A DNA stretch of 64,000 bases. Source: Balaenoptera acutorostrata (Eukaryota > Chordata > Mammalia > Artiodactyla > Balaenopteridae). The notes beneath the pieces are model-generated. The model ran no database searches, had not been told where the DNA came from, and saw nothing but the letters and a program-made list of their open reading frames with translations. Positions within the stretch are counted from its first letter, which is position 1; each line of letters opens with the position of its first letter. The position numbers and the translations under genes were made by a program. The stretch is taken from positions 48,411,269 to 48,475,268 of the forward strand of contig NC_080069.1 of the NCBI RefSeq assembly GCF_949987535.1, written 5' to 3'. Positions 24,007 through 36,559 of the stretch are shown here, piece by piece.

Positions 24007-24447
24007 ATTATGGATTGAATTGTGTCCCCTCTCCCAAATTCATATGTTGAAATTCTAGTCCTCTGTACCTCACAATATGTCCATCTCAGAAATGGGATCA
24101 TTGCAGGTGTAATTAGTCAAGCTAAGATGAAGTCATATTGGAACAGAGTGGGCCATTAATCCAATATGAATGGTGTCCTAATAAAAAGGGGAAATGTGAC
24201 ACACACACAGGAAGAACACCACGTGAAAATGAAGGCAGTTGTCCACAAGCCAAGGAACGTGCAAAGCAGTAGAAGCTAGGAGGGAGATGGGTAACAGATT
24301 CTCTCTCACAGACTTCAGAAGGAGCCAACCCTGCCAACACCTTGATTTCAGACTTCCAGACTCCAAAATTGTGAGACAATAAATTTCTGTGTTTTAAGCC
24401 ATTCACTTCAAGGTACTTTGCTACAGCAGCCCTAGCACACTGAAATA
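24007..24447 (+). mobile_element. MLT1-type solo LTR (ERVL-MaLR)
   Basis: The sequence follows the MaLR LTR pattern from 'tatggattgaattgtgtccc' through 'ccaatatgaatggtgtccta' to 'ttgtgagacaataaatttct' and 'cagcagccctagca'. The AATAAA in the last third is the ancestral LTR poly(A) signal. There is no internal retroviral sequence or partner LTR. The antisense frames at 24122-24502 lie inside this LTR and are not genes. Confidence 0.82.
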
Positions 24448-24594
24448 TGGGGGAAGCTGCATTTAAAAGGAAGTATCCCAGATGATTCTGGTGAACACTC
24501 AAGTCTGAGAATCAATGAACTAGCATCAACTCATGAGATAGAGAGGTGGACCATAGGTGTCGCAGTGACTGCCGGGGCTTGTTTTATGGCTTTC

Positions 24595-24690
24595 TCTAAT
24601 GTAGTGGGAGAATTTTGAGAGAGGAGAAAGAAGAGGAGCAGGAGGAGACTAGGGGAGAGGGAGAAGAGTAGAGGGTTGTGAGGGGAGAAA
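24595..24690. repeat. GA-rich low-complexity tract
   Basis: Almost all-purine sequence on the plus strand (gagaggagaaagaagaggag and similar). Confidence 0.85.
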
Positions 24691-26142
24691 GGGCACAACA
24701 TCAGAGGGCAATCTGGCTCTTGTGGAACGATTTCCTCTTAAGGAAAGAAAAAAAAAAGACAACTGAGACTTTAGAATCTCAAAGATAGCAGTATGATTTG
24801 GAATTAAGGAGATAATAGGGAAAAAACTCAAAACCTGAATCTTCCAGCCCAGTAGCTAAAGCTGGTAACCAGGGCAGAGTTCTTGCACGGTAATTTATTT
24901 ATTTAAAAAATCATCTCTGTAGAATTACCTTATTATTTAAATACATAGGAATCAATCCATTGTCTTTAACCAAAGTCACTTTGAGTGACTTTCACTTTAT
25001 TTTCTGATGTTTTATCATGGACATTTTAAAATGCTTATATTATTCTGCATGCAGAAATTTGTAGTACAAAATAGATGCTTGGAGGATACTTATTTATTTT
25101 TGTATCACTTCTATCCTTTCTATATTAAATAGACCTATTGCAATTAAATTCAACTTCACAGAACAACTAAACTCACATGCAGATTTTTATCAAGAACATC
25201 TTGGACAATGTGAGTAATACCTTTGTAGACAGTATATTCTGACTAAATCCTGAATTTTTAGAAGTAATTGTATTTTTGAAGCCATATGTAAATGTTTGAT
25301 TTTTCCCTAAGAAAACTGTCTCTGCTTTGGTAGTCATTGCTGTAACCTCCATGACCTAGTTCTCTTTTATTCAAGGAGGGTGCTACTACAGATAAAGCCA
25401 CTATGTTTCCTCTCAGAAACATAGAGTCTCATTTCTTCTCCTAAATTTGGAGACCTTTTTTTTCCTTCAAAAAGCAATAAAATTATAAAACTGAAAGGAA
25501 GTTTGAGAAGTCAGTGAGTCCAACTCAAACCTAGACACAGGCATTATCTTTTTGCTTAAAATAACTCTAGAGGAAAGGTTACCTATCTTAGTCACTGTTT
25601 TGTAGTTTAAAACCTTTATTGGCAGGAACTACAATAGCTTAAATACTTATTGCATCATATATCCCATAATAGCTCTGTGTTACTTGTGAAAGTAGAGCAT
25701 TTTTCTTTTGGAGGGTGTGTTTTGTTGTTGTTTGCTCATTTGTTTTCTAATTAGATTTCATTTTACACAGGAGGTCTCTCTTTTTCCCTAAATTCAGTTT
25801 ACCTGATACTTAAAATTGAATTTCAGCTCACATAAAATAACTGTGAAGGTCTTTACTTGGTTATCTTTATGTCTGTACTTTTGGAAGTCATAACTACATA
25901 ACTATTACTATTATTGGTGTAATGTCAGTTTGAGAATAGGAAATTTATTCGGCATTTGTTAATTCCGATTAGCAGAAATAGATATTGATGGGGAGAGAGA
26001 CTTTGATTTGAATTGTGATGAATTGTGAGAATTAAGCTGAATTACCTCAAAAGGAAGAAAGTTAGCCCATCATCTTCCAAACTACTGAGCATATTGGAAA
26101 AAAATAGCCCTCAGATTTAATGACATGCATGCCTTCATCATG
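24691..26142. other. Interval without recognised features
   Basis: AT-rich, non-repetitive sequence. No exon, LTR or RNA gene is recognised. Confidence 0.4.
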
Positions 26143-26270
26143 AAGCATTTATTAATTACCTATTATGTTCCAGGCAAAATGCTAAGTAGGCAGTGGGAAT
26201 AAAGATACATAACAATCTTGGAGCGATGTTGGATAAATAAGTAGGAGTTTGCAGTGTTGTGTAATATGAG
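26143..26270 (-). repeat. L2 3' end fragment
   Basis: Antisense L2 3' UTR: 'gcatttattaattacctatt', 'gttccaggcaaaatgctaag' and 'gtgggaataaagatacataa'. Confidence 0.6.
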
Positions 26271-28430
26271 ATATGGTATGTGTACACACAGGGGTAGTGT
26301 TCTAAGAAAAATGGGCTTCACAGAGAAGCAGGATTGTATACGGTGACTTTTTTTCAAACTGTACATGGAAAAGAAATTATCCAGGATATCTTCATAATAT
26401 TCTGAGAAAATCTTTCAATAAGGATTTTACTTTAATTACAACAAAGACAATTGCAAAACTTTCACATCTTTTGGCAGAAGCTGAGCCATAGCATTTGTCA
26501 GGAAATCATTAAAGACAAAGCAAAAGACGTGACATTTAAGGTCCATTTTGTCTCTGAGATCCTATGAAACCATGAGACCATATACAGACATGATGACAAA
26601 CTTGTCCTAAACTTTACTGAGCTGGACTTTGGAAATGCACCAAACAATAGGGTCATCATTTTTCTTAGCTCCTATCTTCCAAGAGTATAAAGTGTCTCCT
26701 TCCAAGAGTATAATGGAAAAAAAATAATGATTTTTATTGGTAGTTGAGACCTCTTAGCAGCTGGAAGTTTCTCAAGACATTTTCATTTAAAAAACACACT
26801 TGACATATTAAAAAAGAAAAGGAAGAAATGACAAAATGAGTTGAAAATGGAAATATTTTCTCTATTTTTACATAGGTACTCATTTACATAGTAAAAAGTT
26901 TGAAGAGCAAAAATGTATGGTTGGTGAAAAGTAAATTCACTTCTATCTCCGTTATCTCTGTTCCCTAGAAGCAACCTCTGTTATCAATTTCTTGTATATT
27001 ATCCAAAAATATTATACTTTATGCATATCTAAGCATGTGGTATAAGTAGATATATGCACATTTACACACACATTATTCTGTAACATACTTTCAGACATCT
27101 TTTTACATTTGTACATATAGAACTCACACATTATTTTTAACAAAACATACTAATTTACTTTGAGATAACCCTATTGATGGATAGTTAGATTTTTTCCAGT
27201 ATTTCTCTGTCGTTCCTCAAATATATATCTGTGGGATATACTCTTTAGAAGTAAAATGCTTGAGTCAAGGGCTATGTACATGTAATTTTGATAGATATGC
27301 CAAATCGCCATCCCAAAATTTTGATCAAATTTCCCTCCCATTTACACTTCTACCAACACTTTTATCATCATCGTATATTATTAAACTTTTCCCATTTTCC
27401 CCAATATATTAAGCAAAAAATGGTATCTCACTGTAAGTTTCCTTTGCATTTCTCTTATAATGAATGATGATGATCAGTAGCCTTTTGTGTTTTCTTTCAT
27501 GCAAATTATCTGTTTCTGGATGGTTTGGGAGAGGTCTTTAAGGTAATTAGCACTTTGTGATCTGAATTCCAAATATGTTTTATCTGGCTTACCATTTATC
27601 TTTTGACTTCATAATTTTTATGCCATGAAAATTCCCTTGAATATTTATGCAATGAATTTATACATTTTTTTTCCTTTTAATAGTTTCAAAAGTGTTGTAT
27701 AATACTTAGAAAAACCTTCACAACTCTGAGATTCTTAAAAATTATTCACCAAGGTTTTCTTACAGTTTTTAGTGCTTTTATTCATGTTAAAATCTTTGAT
27801 TCATCTGTAATTTATATTGATAAAAAGTATGAGGTAGAAACACAACTTTATTATTTTTCCAAATTACTATTGACTAAATAGCATTTTACTGAATAACCCA
27901 TGCTATGCTTACTGGTTTGAAATTGTATCTTTGTTATATTTACCTTATTGTACACTAAATTTAATTTCTGGTCTTTTAGTCTATTCTAAAAATATGTACA
28001 CTATTTTAGTTATTTTATCTTTATAACGTGTTTTAATATTACGTAGACTAGCTTCTTTTAATTATTGTTCTTTTTGTTCAGAATTTTCCCAGAAATCCTT
28101 GCTTATACTTTTCCATGTATATTTTAGATTTAACTTGTCTAGATTTCTTTAAATAAAGAAACCTATGGGTATTTTATTAAAATACCATCAGTTTTTTAGA
28201 TTAAATTTGGAGAATTGATATCCCTATAATGTTGAATCTTTCTATCTAAGAAAATGGCACACTTTTCTATTTGTTTAAATCTTCTTTTTGTTTCTTAGTC
28301 AAAATTAAGAATTTAAGCCATTTAAATTATTCATATTTTTATCAGTCTTTTATAGATGTTATACCTTTTTCTTTCCATTGTAAATGAAATATTTTACTCT
28401 AATTTTCCTTGTAAATGGCTATCATTTGTA

Positions 28431-28649
28431 GAGTTGAGCCTTGAATAACATGGGTTTGAACCGCATGGGTTCACTTATACACAATTTTTTTCTCTAAATA
28501 CATACTACAGTTCTGCACCATTTGTGTTTAGATGAATTCATGGATGTGGAACCACATATATGGAGGGCTGACTGTAAAGTTTTATGTGGATTTTTAACTG
28601 TGCAGATGGCCAGCACCCCCTAACCCCCACATTGTTCAAGGATCAACTG
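28431..28649. mobile_element. MER2/Tigger1-type non-autonomous DNA transposon
   Basis: Inverted ends: GAGTTGAGCCTTGAATAACA on the left and TGTTCAAGGATCAACTG on the right, flanked by TA on both sides (28429-28430 and 28650-28651). The GC-rich sub-terminal part 'ccagcacccc...taacccccac' fits the MER2 consensus. About 220 bp long, an internally deleted derivative. It inserted into the older L1M. Confidence 0.82.
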
Positions 28650-28651
28650 TA

Positions 28652-28653
28652 TG

Positions 28654-28727
<74 letters not shown>

Positions 28728-28765
28728 TATATATATACATATATATATATACATATATATATATG
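28652..28765. repeat. Compound TA/TG/CA microsatellite, palindromic
   Basis: Alternating (TA)n, (TG)n, (TA)n, (CA)n and further (TA)n. The TG and CA blocks flank a TA core and are complementary, so the tract can fold on itself. It abuts the TA target site of the MER2-like element. Confidence 0.92.
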
Positions 28766-30266
28766 TAGGCATTTTATTCCAGTACCCTAATTTTGAGTGA
28801 CTACCTTACACAGTTCTCTTATCTATTTTTATAGTTTTAATGGATCCTCTGGGCTCTTCCAGGTATACAAATGTAAATCTAGAAATCCTGATAATTATGT
28901 CATTTTTTTCCAAAGTTGTATAACTCAATTTTTTTCTTGTCTAATTGCTTAGGCTAGTACCATTGGAGCAATATTAAATATTTGTGATACTAAAGGACAT
29001 CCTTGCCTTAATCTTCAATTTGATGTGAATGTTTTATTTTTAAGTGTAAGGATATAAGTTACATTTGTGTGCACTTCATTATCTTGAGAAAGTATCCGTG
29101 TATTTCCATTTTATCAAGAAATTTTTTTTAAAAGGAATGTTGAAGTATTTATATATTTATGACATACCTATCTGTCCCAATGCAAGTAATCAAGTGATCT
29201 TATATGATTTATTAATATAATCAATTGTATAAATATATTTATTTATGTTGAAGTATTCTTGTATTCATGGAATAAGCCATAGTTTTTCATTGATTATTAT
29301 TACTTTTTGTACTGCTGGATTTGGTGTGTAGATAGTTTATTTAGGAGTTTAGCACTGATACATATAAGTGAGCATGGTGTTCAGTTTAGTGTATGTGAAC
29401 ATTTTTGCCACAAAATTATCCTCCCCCAAAATAAAGAGAGATATGGAATCTTTCTTTTCTCTGCATCAATTTAAATACAACTGGACATTGCTGCTACTGA
29501 AAATGGTAGAATTCCTCCTATAAAATCATCTTTGCTATAAACTATTTATTTATAAACAATAAATTTATTCATTTATTTTTTGGAGAGGGGAGATATTGGT
29601 ACAAGTTTTGAGATCAGTTCTGTCTACAATAATTCATATATTCTGGTAAGATTATTTTTCAAGATAATTATTTTATCCAAACTCTCAGACTTATTTGTAT
29701 AGAGTTGATAAAAGTAATCTTTTCAGTGTCTTTCAAAATCCTGTTTTTATTGCTATTTTTCTATTATCATTTCTTATTTCTCATATAATTACACTTTTTT
29801 CTACTTTTCTACATTAGATTAGTTAATGATTTACCTATTTTGTTGCTGACAATATTGTTATCCAAAGGTTTATTTCTTGAATTTGTTTACTAGTTTCATA
29901 ATATATTAAGATGGACAAAAATAAACAAGGATAGAGGGGACCTAATCAACATTATTTTTTAAAGTGGGTGTAATTGATAACTATCAAATTTCATGTATTT
30001 TTCTGTCAGCTTTGTGTTAGCTGGCTCCCATACATTTGATATGTAGTGTTTTCAGAAATATTTTTAAAATATTCTGTCATTCTAGGTTTGAGTTACATTT
30101 TGGATCAAAAGTTATTTAAAAGAATATGTTTTTTTCTCTTTACTTTCTGCATGCAAGTATTTGTGGTTTTGTTTACTTTTCCCTAGTAGTATTAACAATC
30201 CCTACTTTGTTTTTTTGTTTATTTTACTCCGTTTGCTCTACCAATGATGAAAAGAGGAATGAATAG

Positions 30267-30313
30267 TAACAGTAGAATTACTATTTCAAGGATGAATAGT
30301 AATTCTACTGTTA
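30267..30313. repeat. Perfect 19-bp inverted repeat
   Basis: The left arm at 30267-30285 (taacagtagaattactatt) pairs exactly with 30295-30313 across a 9-nt loop (tcaaggatg). It lies inside the diverged L1M. Confidence 0.9.
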
Positions 30314-30696
30314 ATGTGTTTCAGTTGATTACTCCATTTATTTCTGTAGTTTTGCTTTATGAACATAAATGTTATTTTATTTGGTGCATAGATATGAGTA
30401 ATTGTTAGATCTCTGTGGATTATACTTTCATCATGGTATGGTCCTTTGTTTGAACTTTCTGCCTTGAATTAAACCTTGTTAAAAGTGCATTGTATTATAA
30501 TTGTTTGCATTCGCAGGTATGTTTTACCCTTTCTTGTCATTCTTTAATTTTTGTGTCACTTTGTTTTACATACATTCCTCAGATAACATTTCGTTGGAGT
30601 TTTCTTTTTTATGAATTTGATAGCTTTTCCTTCTAACTAGTGAATTTAGCCACTTTTTGTTAGGATAGATAGATTAGGTCTTCATTGTCCTTAAGA

Positions 30697-33490
30697 GAGA
30701 AATATGTAACAAAGAAAATAATAGCAAAGATCAATAAAACTAAAAGTTGGTTCTTTGAGAAGATAAACAAAATTGATAAACCTTTAGCCAGACTCATGAA
30801 GAAAAAAAGGGAGAGGACTCAAATCAATAAAATTAGAAACGAAAAAGGAGAAATTACAACTAACACTGCAGAAATACAAAGGATCATAAGAGACTGCTAC
30901 AAGCAACTCTAACCAAGAAAATGGACAACCTGGAAGAAATGGGCAAATTCTTGGAAAGGTACAACTTTCCAAGACTGGACCAGGAAGAATTAGAAAATAG
31001 AGTCAGACCTATCACAGGTAATGAAACTGAAACTGTAAATAGAAATCTCCTGACAAACAAAAGTCCAGGACCATATGGCCTCACAGGCGAATTCTATCAA
31101 ACATTAGAGAAGAGCTAACACCTGTCCTTCTCAGACTCTTCCAAAAACTTGCAGAGAGAGGAACACTCCCAAAATCATTCTACTAGGCCACCGTCACCCT
31201 GATACCAAAAAACCAGACAAAGATATCATGAAAAAAGAAAATTACAGACTAATATCACTGATGAACCTACATGCAAAAATCCTCAATAAAATACTAGGAA
31301 ACAGAATCCAACAACACCTTAAAAGGGTCATACACAATGATCAAGTGCGATTTATGCCAAGGATGCAAGGATTCTTCAATATATGCAAATCAACCAATGT
31401 GATACACCACATTAACAAATTAAAGAATAAAAACTATATGATCATCTCAGTAGATTCAGAAAAAGCTTTTGACAAAATTCAACACCCATTTATGATAAAA
31501 ACTCTCCAGAAAGTGGGCATAGCAGGAACCTACCTCAACATAATAAAGGCCATATACAACAAACCCACAGCAAACATCATTCTCAATGGTGAAAAACTGA
31601 AAGCATTTCCTCTAAGATCAGGAACAAGACAAGGATGTCCACTCTCTCCACTATTATTCAACATAGCTTTGGAAGTCCTAGCCATGGCAATCAGAGAAGA
31701 AAGAGAAGTAAAAGGGATACAAGTTGGAAAAGAAGAAGTAAAACTGTCACTGTTTGCAGATGGCATGATACTATGCATAGAAAATCCCAAAGATGCCACC
31801 AGAAAACTACTAGAACTAATCAATGAATTTGATAATGTTGCAGGATACAAAATTAATGCACAGAAATCTCTTGCATTCCTATACACTAACAATGAAAGAT
31901 CAGAAAGAGAAATTAAGGAGACAACCCCATTTACGATTGCAACAAAAAGAATAAAATACTTAGCAATAAACCTACCTAAGGAGGCAAAAGACCTGCACTC
32001 AGAAAACTATAAGACACTGATGAAAGAAATCAAAGAAAACACAAACAGATGGAGAGATATACCATGTTCCTGGATTGGAAGAATCAATATTGTGAAAATG
32101 ACTATACTACCCAAAGCAATCTACAGGTTCAATGAAATCCCTATCAAATTACCAAGAACATTCTTCACCGAATTAGAACAAAAAATTTTACAATTTGTAT
32201 GGAAACACAAAGATCCCAAGTAGCCTAAGCAATCTTGAGAAAGAAAAACGGAGCTGTAGGAATCAGGCTCCCTGACTTCAGACTATACTACAAAACTACA
32301 GTAATCAAGACAGTATGGTACTGGCACAAAAACAGATATATAGATCAATGGTACAGGATAGAAAACCCAGAGATAAACCCACACACCTATGATTACCTAA
32401 TCTATGATAAAGGAGGCAAGAATATACAATGGAGAAAAGACAGCTTCTTCAGTAAGTGGTGCTGGGATAACTGGACAGCTACATGTAAAAGAATGAAATT
32501 AGAATACTACCTAACACGATACACAAACATAAACTCAAAATGGATTAAATACCTACATGTAAGACTGGACACTATAAAACTCTTAGAGGAAAACATAGGA
32601 AAAACATACTTTGACAAAAATCACAGCAAGATCTTTCATGCTCCACCTCCTAGAGTAATGAAAATAAAAACAAAAATAAGCAAATGGGACCTAATTAAAC
32701 TTAAAAGCTTTTACGCAGAAGAAGAAACTATAAATGAGATGAAAAGACAACCCTCAGAACAGGAGAAAATATTTGCAAACGAAGCAGTGGACAAAGGATT
32801 AATCTCCAAAATATACAGACAGCTCATGCAGCTCAATATCAAAAAAGCAAACAACCCAATCCAAAAATGGGCAGAAGACCTAAATAGACATTTCACCAAA
32901 GAAGACATACAGATGGCCAAGAGGCACATGAATAGCTACTCAACATCACGAATTATTAGAGAAATGCAAATCAAAACTATAATGAGGTATCACCTCACAC
33001 CGGTCAGAATGGCCATCATCAAAAAATCTACAAACCATAAATGCTGGAGAGGGTGTGGAGAAAAGGGAACCCTCCTGCACTGTTGGTGGGAATGTAAATT
33101 GATACAGCCACTGTGGAGAACAGTATGGAGGTTCCTTAAAAAACTAAAAATAGAATTACCATATGACCCAGCAATCCCACTACTGGACATATACCCTGAG
33201 AAAACCATAATTCAAAAAGTCACACATTAAAAAAAAAAATGAAAGAAAGAAAGTCACACGTACCCCAGTGAACACCCCAGTGTTCACTGCAGCGCTATTT
33301 ACAGTAGCCAGGACATGGAAACAACCTAAATGTCCATCGACAGATGAATGGATAAAGAAGATGTGATACATATATATAATGGAATATTATTCAGCCATAA
33401 AAAGGAATGAAATTGGGTCATTTGTAGAGATGTGGATGGACCTAGAGTCTGTCATACAGTGTGAAGTAAGTCAGAAAGGTAAAAACAAAT
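30697..33490 (+). pseudogene. L1 ORF2 pseudogene, reverse-transcriptase catalytic Asp lost
   Basis: Open pieces at 30685-30912, 30921-31118, 31228-32223 and 32235-33230 cover consecutive parts of ORF2p: the region before the fingers, RT core, thumb and C-terminal region with the CWRGCGEK...HCWWEC motif. Breaks lie near 30911, 31119-31227, 32205-32222 (a one-base loss) and 33216-33259. The catalytic FADD box reads FADG at 31753-31764 (second Asp codon is GGC), where the copy at 44.6 kb keeps FADD. The endonuclease domain is absent. Not functional. Confidence 0.88.
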
Positions 33491-33856
33491 ATCGTATATT
33501 AACACATATATGTGGAATCTAGAAAAATGGTACAGATGAACCTATTTGCAGGGCAGGAATAGAAACGCAGAGGTAGAGAATCGACGTGTGGACACAGTGG
33601 GGGAAGGGGAGGGTGGGATGAATTGGGAGATTAGGTTTGACATAAATACACTACCATGTGTAAAATAGGTAGCTTGGTGGGAACTTGCTCTATAGCACAG
33701 GAAGCTCAGCTCAGAGCTCTGTGATGAGCTAGGTGGGGGGCATGGGAGGAGGTCCAAGAGGGAGGGGATTTATGTATACATATAGCTGATTCACTTCATT
33801 GTACAGCAGAAAATAACACAACATTTTAAATAATTATACTCCAATTAAAAGAAAAA
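30697..33856 (+). mobile_element. 5'-truncated L1 with decayed ORF2 and 3' UTR
   Basis: The insertion begins in ORF2 upstream of the reverse-transcriptase core, with a gap of about 50 bp near 30720 relative to the usual sequence. It runs through the Cys-rich motif and 3' UTR to an A-rich tail at 33847-33856. No clear target duplication was found. It lies against the end of the antisense L1M, so it probably landed in or beside it. A short A-rich insertion between direct repeats sits at 33216-33259. Confidence 0.88.
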
Positions 33857-33871
33857 CAGTTCAACAATTAG

Positions 33872-34040
33872 CTGTAGAGACTTTGGCAGTTTATTTTATC
33901 TCTCTTGCCTCAATTTCCTCATCTATAAAATGGGGATACTACTGGTATCTTCCTTAGAATTATTGTGAGGATTATTTAGGTTAGTATTTGTAAAGAATTT
34001 TAAAAAGTGCTTGGCACATAGTGTTTGCTACTATTATTTT
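33872..34040 (+). repeat. MIR SINE
   Basis: Sense MIR landmarks: 'cctcaatttcctcatctataa', 'aatggggatact', 'attattgtgaggattattta' and 'agtgcttggcacatagtg'. Confidence 0.85.
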
Positions 34041-34110
34041 ACTTTAAGTCAAATTTTACAGTCTGTATTCCATCTCTTTTATTATGTATTTCTTCTGATA
34101 AAATGGAAAG

Positions 34111-34663
34111 TGTGGCAGATTGTCTTTTCTAACAATGGCCACAGCAGTGTCTCTCATTCCATGTGGTCTTCTTGCAGTTGGACTTTGACAATCCTATTTC
34201 GGAAAGATGGAGTCTATGGCTCCTCCCTGTAAACCTGGAGTGGGCTTTGTCTACCTTGACCAATAAATTAATGTAAAAGAGGTGCTGTACAATTTCCAAA
34301 GCAAAGTCATAAAAATTCCATGCACTTCCACTCCACTCTCTTGGGCTGTTCACTCTGGAAAAAGGCAGCTGCCATATAAAGTCTGATTGCACTGAGACTA
34401 CCATGATGTAATGAAGACCAAACTAGCCTATACAAACCAGATAGAACAGGATGCCTGGACAATTCCTATTTGCTCTAGCCCTGAGGTTCTTCCAGCTCCA
34501 GCAACCACATTATTGGAATAACATAAGGGACTCTGAACCAGAACTGCTGGTGAGTCATTTCCAAATGCCCCACCCACAGAACAGAGATGATAAAATGATT
34601 GTCACTGTTGTAAGCCAATGAGTTTCTAAATGATTTGTTATTCAGCAATAGCTAACTGGAACA
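34111..34663 (+). mobile_element. MLT1-type LTR (ERVL-MaLR), older subfamily
   Basis: It starts tgtggcagattg. It passes through the strongly matching 'tctctcattccatgtggtct', 'gttggactttgacaatccta' and 'agatggagtctatggctcct' blocks, and ends with 'gttgtaagccaatgagtttc' and 'cagcaatagctaactggaac'. No internal region or second LTR is present. Open frames at 34011-34404 lie in it or across its edge. Confidence 0.8.
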
Positions 34664-36185
34664 AATGGTTTGTATTTTGGTTCTAGTGGTTATACTTATA
34701 GCAATAATTTTATATAATACTTTTAATCTTATATTTCCTGAGACAGTATCTATTGGCCCTTTATGAATCTTGATGTGATTAATATATTTCCACTTTCTCC
34801 CTTCCTTCACTGTCCAATTGTAGTATATATTTTTACTTAGTGCTTACGTTTATAACTTTCAAACTCTTTGAATTTTTCTTGTTTGATATTTCCTTAAATA
34901 TCTCTTAACCCTACTATACCACTTTGTAAGGTGTGCTTATAGGGTGTGAAACTGTCTTTTCTAGCTAAATCATATCTCTTTAGCAACCTGTTCACTGTGT
35001 ACATGTCTCATTAATACACTACCTCACTGCTGAAAATAGTTGAAAAGTAGAAATCTCTTAAGTAGTTTTCAAAAAAACATTTCTGCTGATTGCAGTCAAT
35101 ATTAATGATACAGCATTGTCTACTTAAGGTGCATTTTGAGTATCTGTCATACAAATAAATTTATCTTTTATCTACATATATACTTTTTAATATTTAAGAA
35201 ATCATAGGAGACATTAATTCATTTTTCATACATTTCAAGTCATTTAGTTAAGAAAATCGAAGAGCAACACATGTGAGTTTGCAGCAGAAATTCCTAATTA
35301 ATCATATTTTGCATTAAAATAGCATGGTAAATGGAAGATAGCCTTGATAAATGTAAATCTAGCTGTTATATCTAAAAATGAATGGGACTATTCTGAGACA
35401 AAGCAAGGGGATCGAAACCATATTTATAATATCATTAGTCGTAGCATAAAAAAATTTCACAAACCATTTGAACTCCCAGCATAAATTTTTGAGAGTATCA
35501 GGGTAATCTATCTTCCCATCTTGATTCCTCTAGGAATAAATTAAATTTCTACTAAGTCAGTAATCATCAAATGTGAACATTTCAGCAGTGTATATTATGA
35601 CATACTAGTTAGATTCTTCTCTGTCTCCCAATTATCTCTTGCCCTTAATGTCTTTAGTATGTGACTCAGTGGGTACTGTTATTTTTTCTTATACCACATG
35701 GGAAGGAAGCAGCAGCTTCAAAGACAGAGTTTTATCACAGAAAATTATATTTTCAAAACTATGCAACCAAAAGCACATATCAAATATTGTTTTTGTATGC
35801 ACTGTGTCAAAAGAGAACCCAGTTTGGCCATTCTTATAAACTGATTGATCAGAAATAAAACCATCAGTATGCATAAACATTTAGTGTTTTAAAATTTTTT
35901 GACCCACAGTTTCTTGCAGTGATAACATTTAAAAGTATGTAGAAACAGATTGACTTTGGATTCTCATCTATATGAAGAAGAGACATGTCACCACGAGCCA
36001 GGACAGAGAATTATAGCATACCATAATCAGAGACAAAAAAAAAAAAAAGGGCAGGGTGGGCAGGAGGCTACAAGAAAATAGACAGGAACCATGATCACTG
36101 ATAAGCCAGTGGTCATGTAGCCAAATATCTAGGAAGACAAGGTTCCACTGATTTGGAATTTATTCTGAAGAAGGTTACTTATGCT
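34664..36185. other. Interval without recognised features
   Basis: AT-rich, non-repetitive sequence with an A-run near 36040. Three overlapping short frames at 35639-35880 share no domain and are probably chance. Confidence 0.4.
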
Positions 36186-36249
36186 AAAGACTTACTAATT
36201 AAGCAATTATTTCAGCCAAAGACTTACTAATTAAGTAATTATTTCAATG
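36186..36249. repeat. 32-bp tandem duplication
   Basis: The unit aaagacttactaattaagca... at 36186-36217 is repeated at 36218-36249 with one internal substitution (aagca/aagta) and a different last few bases. Confidence 0.9.
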
Positions 36250-36319
36250 TACATTTGCTGGGTTCCTATTTTATATACTTGACAAATATGAAAAACCACT
36301 AAAATATTAGCTCTCTCTA

Positions 36320-36425
36320 TATATGTATATTTATTATGTATATATATATATATATACACATCTGTGTAACATGTGTATATGAGTATTCATATACACATAT
36401 ATATAATACACATACATACATTTGA
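36320..36425. repeat. TA-rich simple repeat
   Basis: (TA)n runs mixed with TGTATA and CACATA words. Confidence 0.85.
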
Positions 36426-36559
36426 GAGCTAGCTTTTACATTTTAGACTTGAACAATGGGAAAATGGTGGTGCTATTTATTATGATGGGGAAGAATGAGG
36501 AAGAGGCAATAGGAGTTTAGGTTTGATCATATTAAATCTCAGATTCCGTTTAGATATAC

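Larger units (their letters stand above)
26850..30670 (-). repeat. Ancient L1M, ORF2 and 3' region, antisense
   Basis: It follows the antisense L1M consensus for nearly 4 kb: 'cctagaagcaacctctgtta' near 26965, 'ccctattgatggatagttag' near 27170, 'atggtatctcactgtaagtt' near 27421, 'ttttgacttcataattttta' near 27602, 'ggacatccttgccttaatct' near 28995, and reverse-transcriptase/endonuclease-side sequence to about 30.6 kb. Stops are frequent in all frames. It is split by a MER2-like element and a microsatellite at 28431-28765. Edges are approximate. Confidence 0.75.

Noticed and set aside
24122..24502. 126-codon minus-strand frame
   Set aside because: It lies almost wholly antisense within an MLT1 LTR and has no domain.
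28584..28790. Tyr/Ile/Val/Cys/His-repeat open frame
   Set aside because: It is translation of the compound TA/TG/CA microsatellite.
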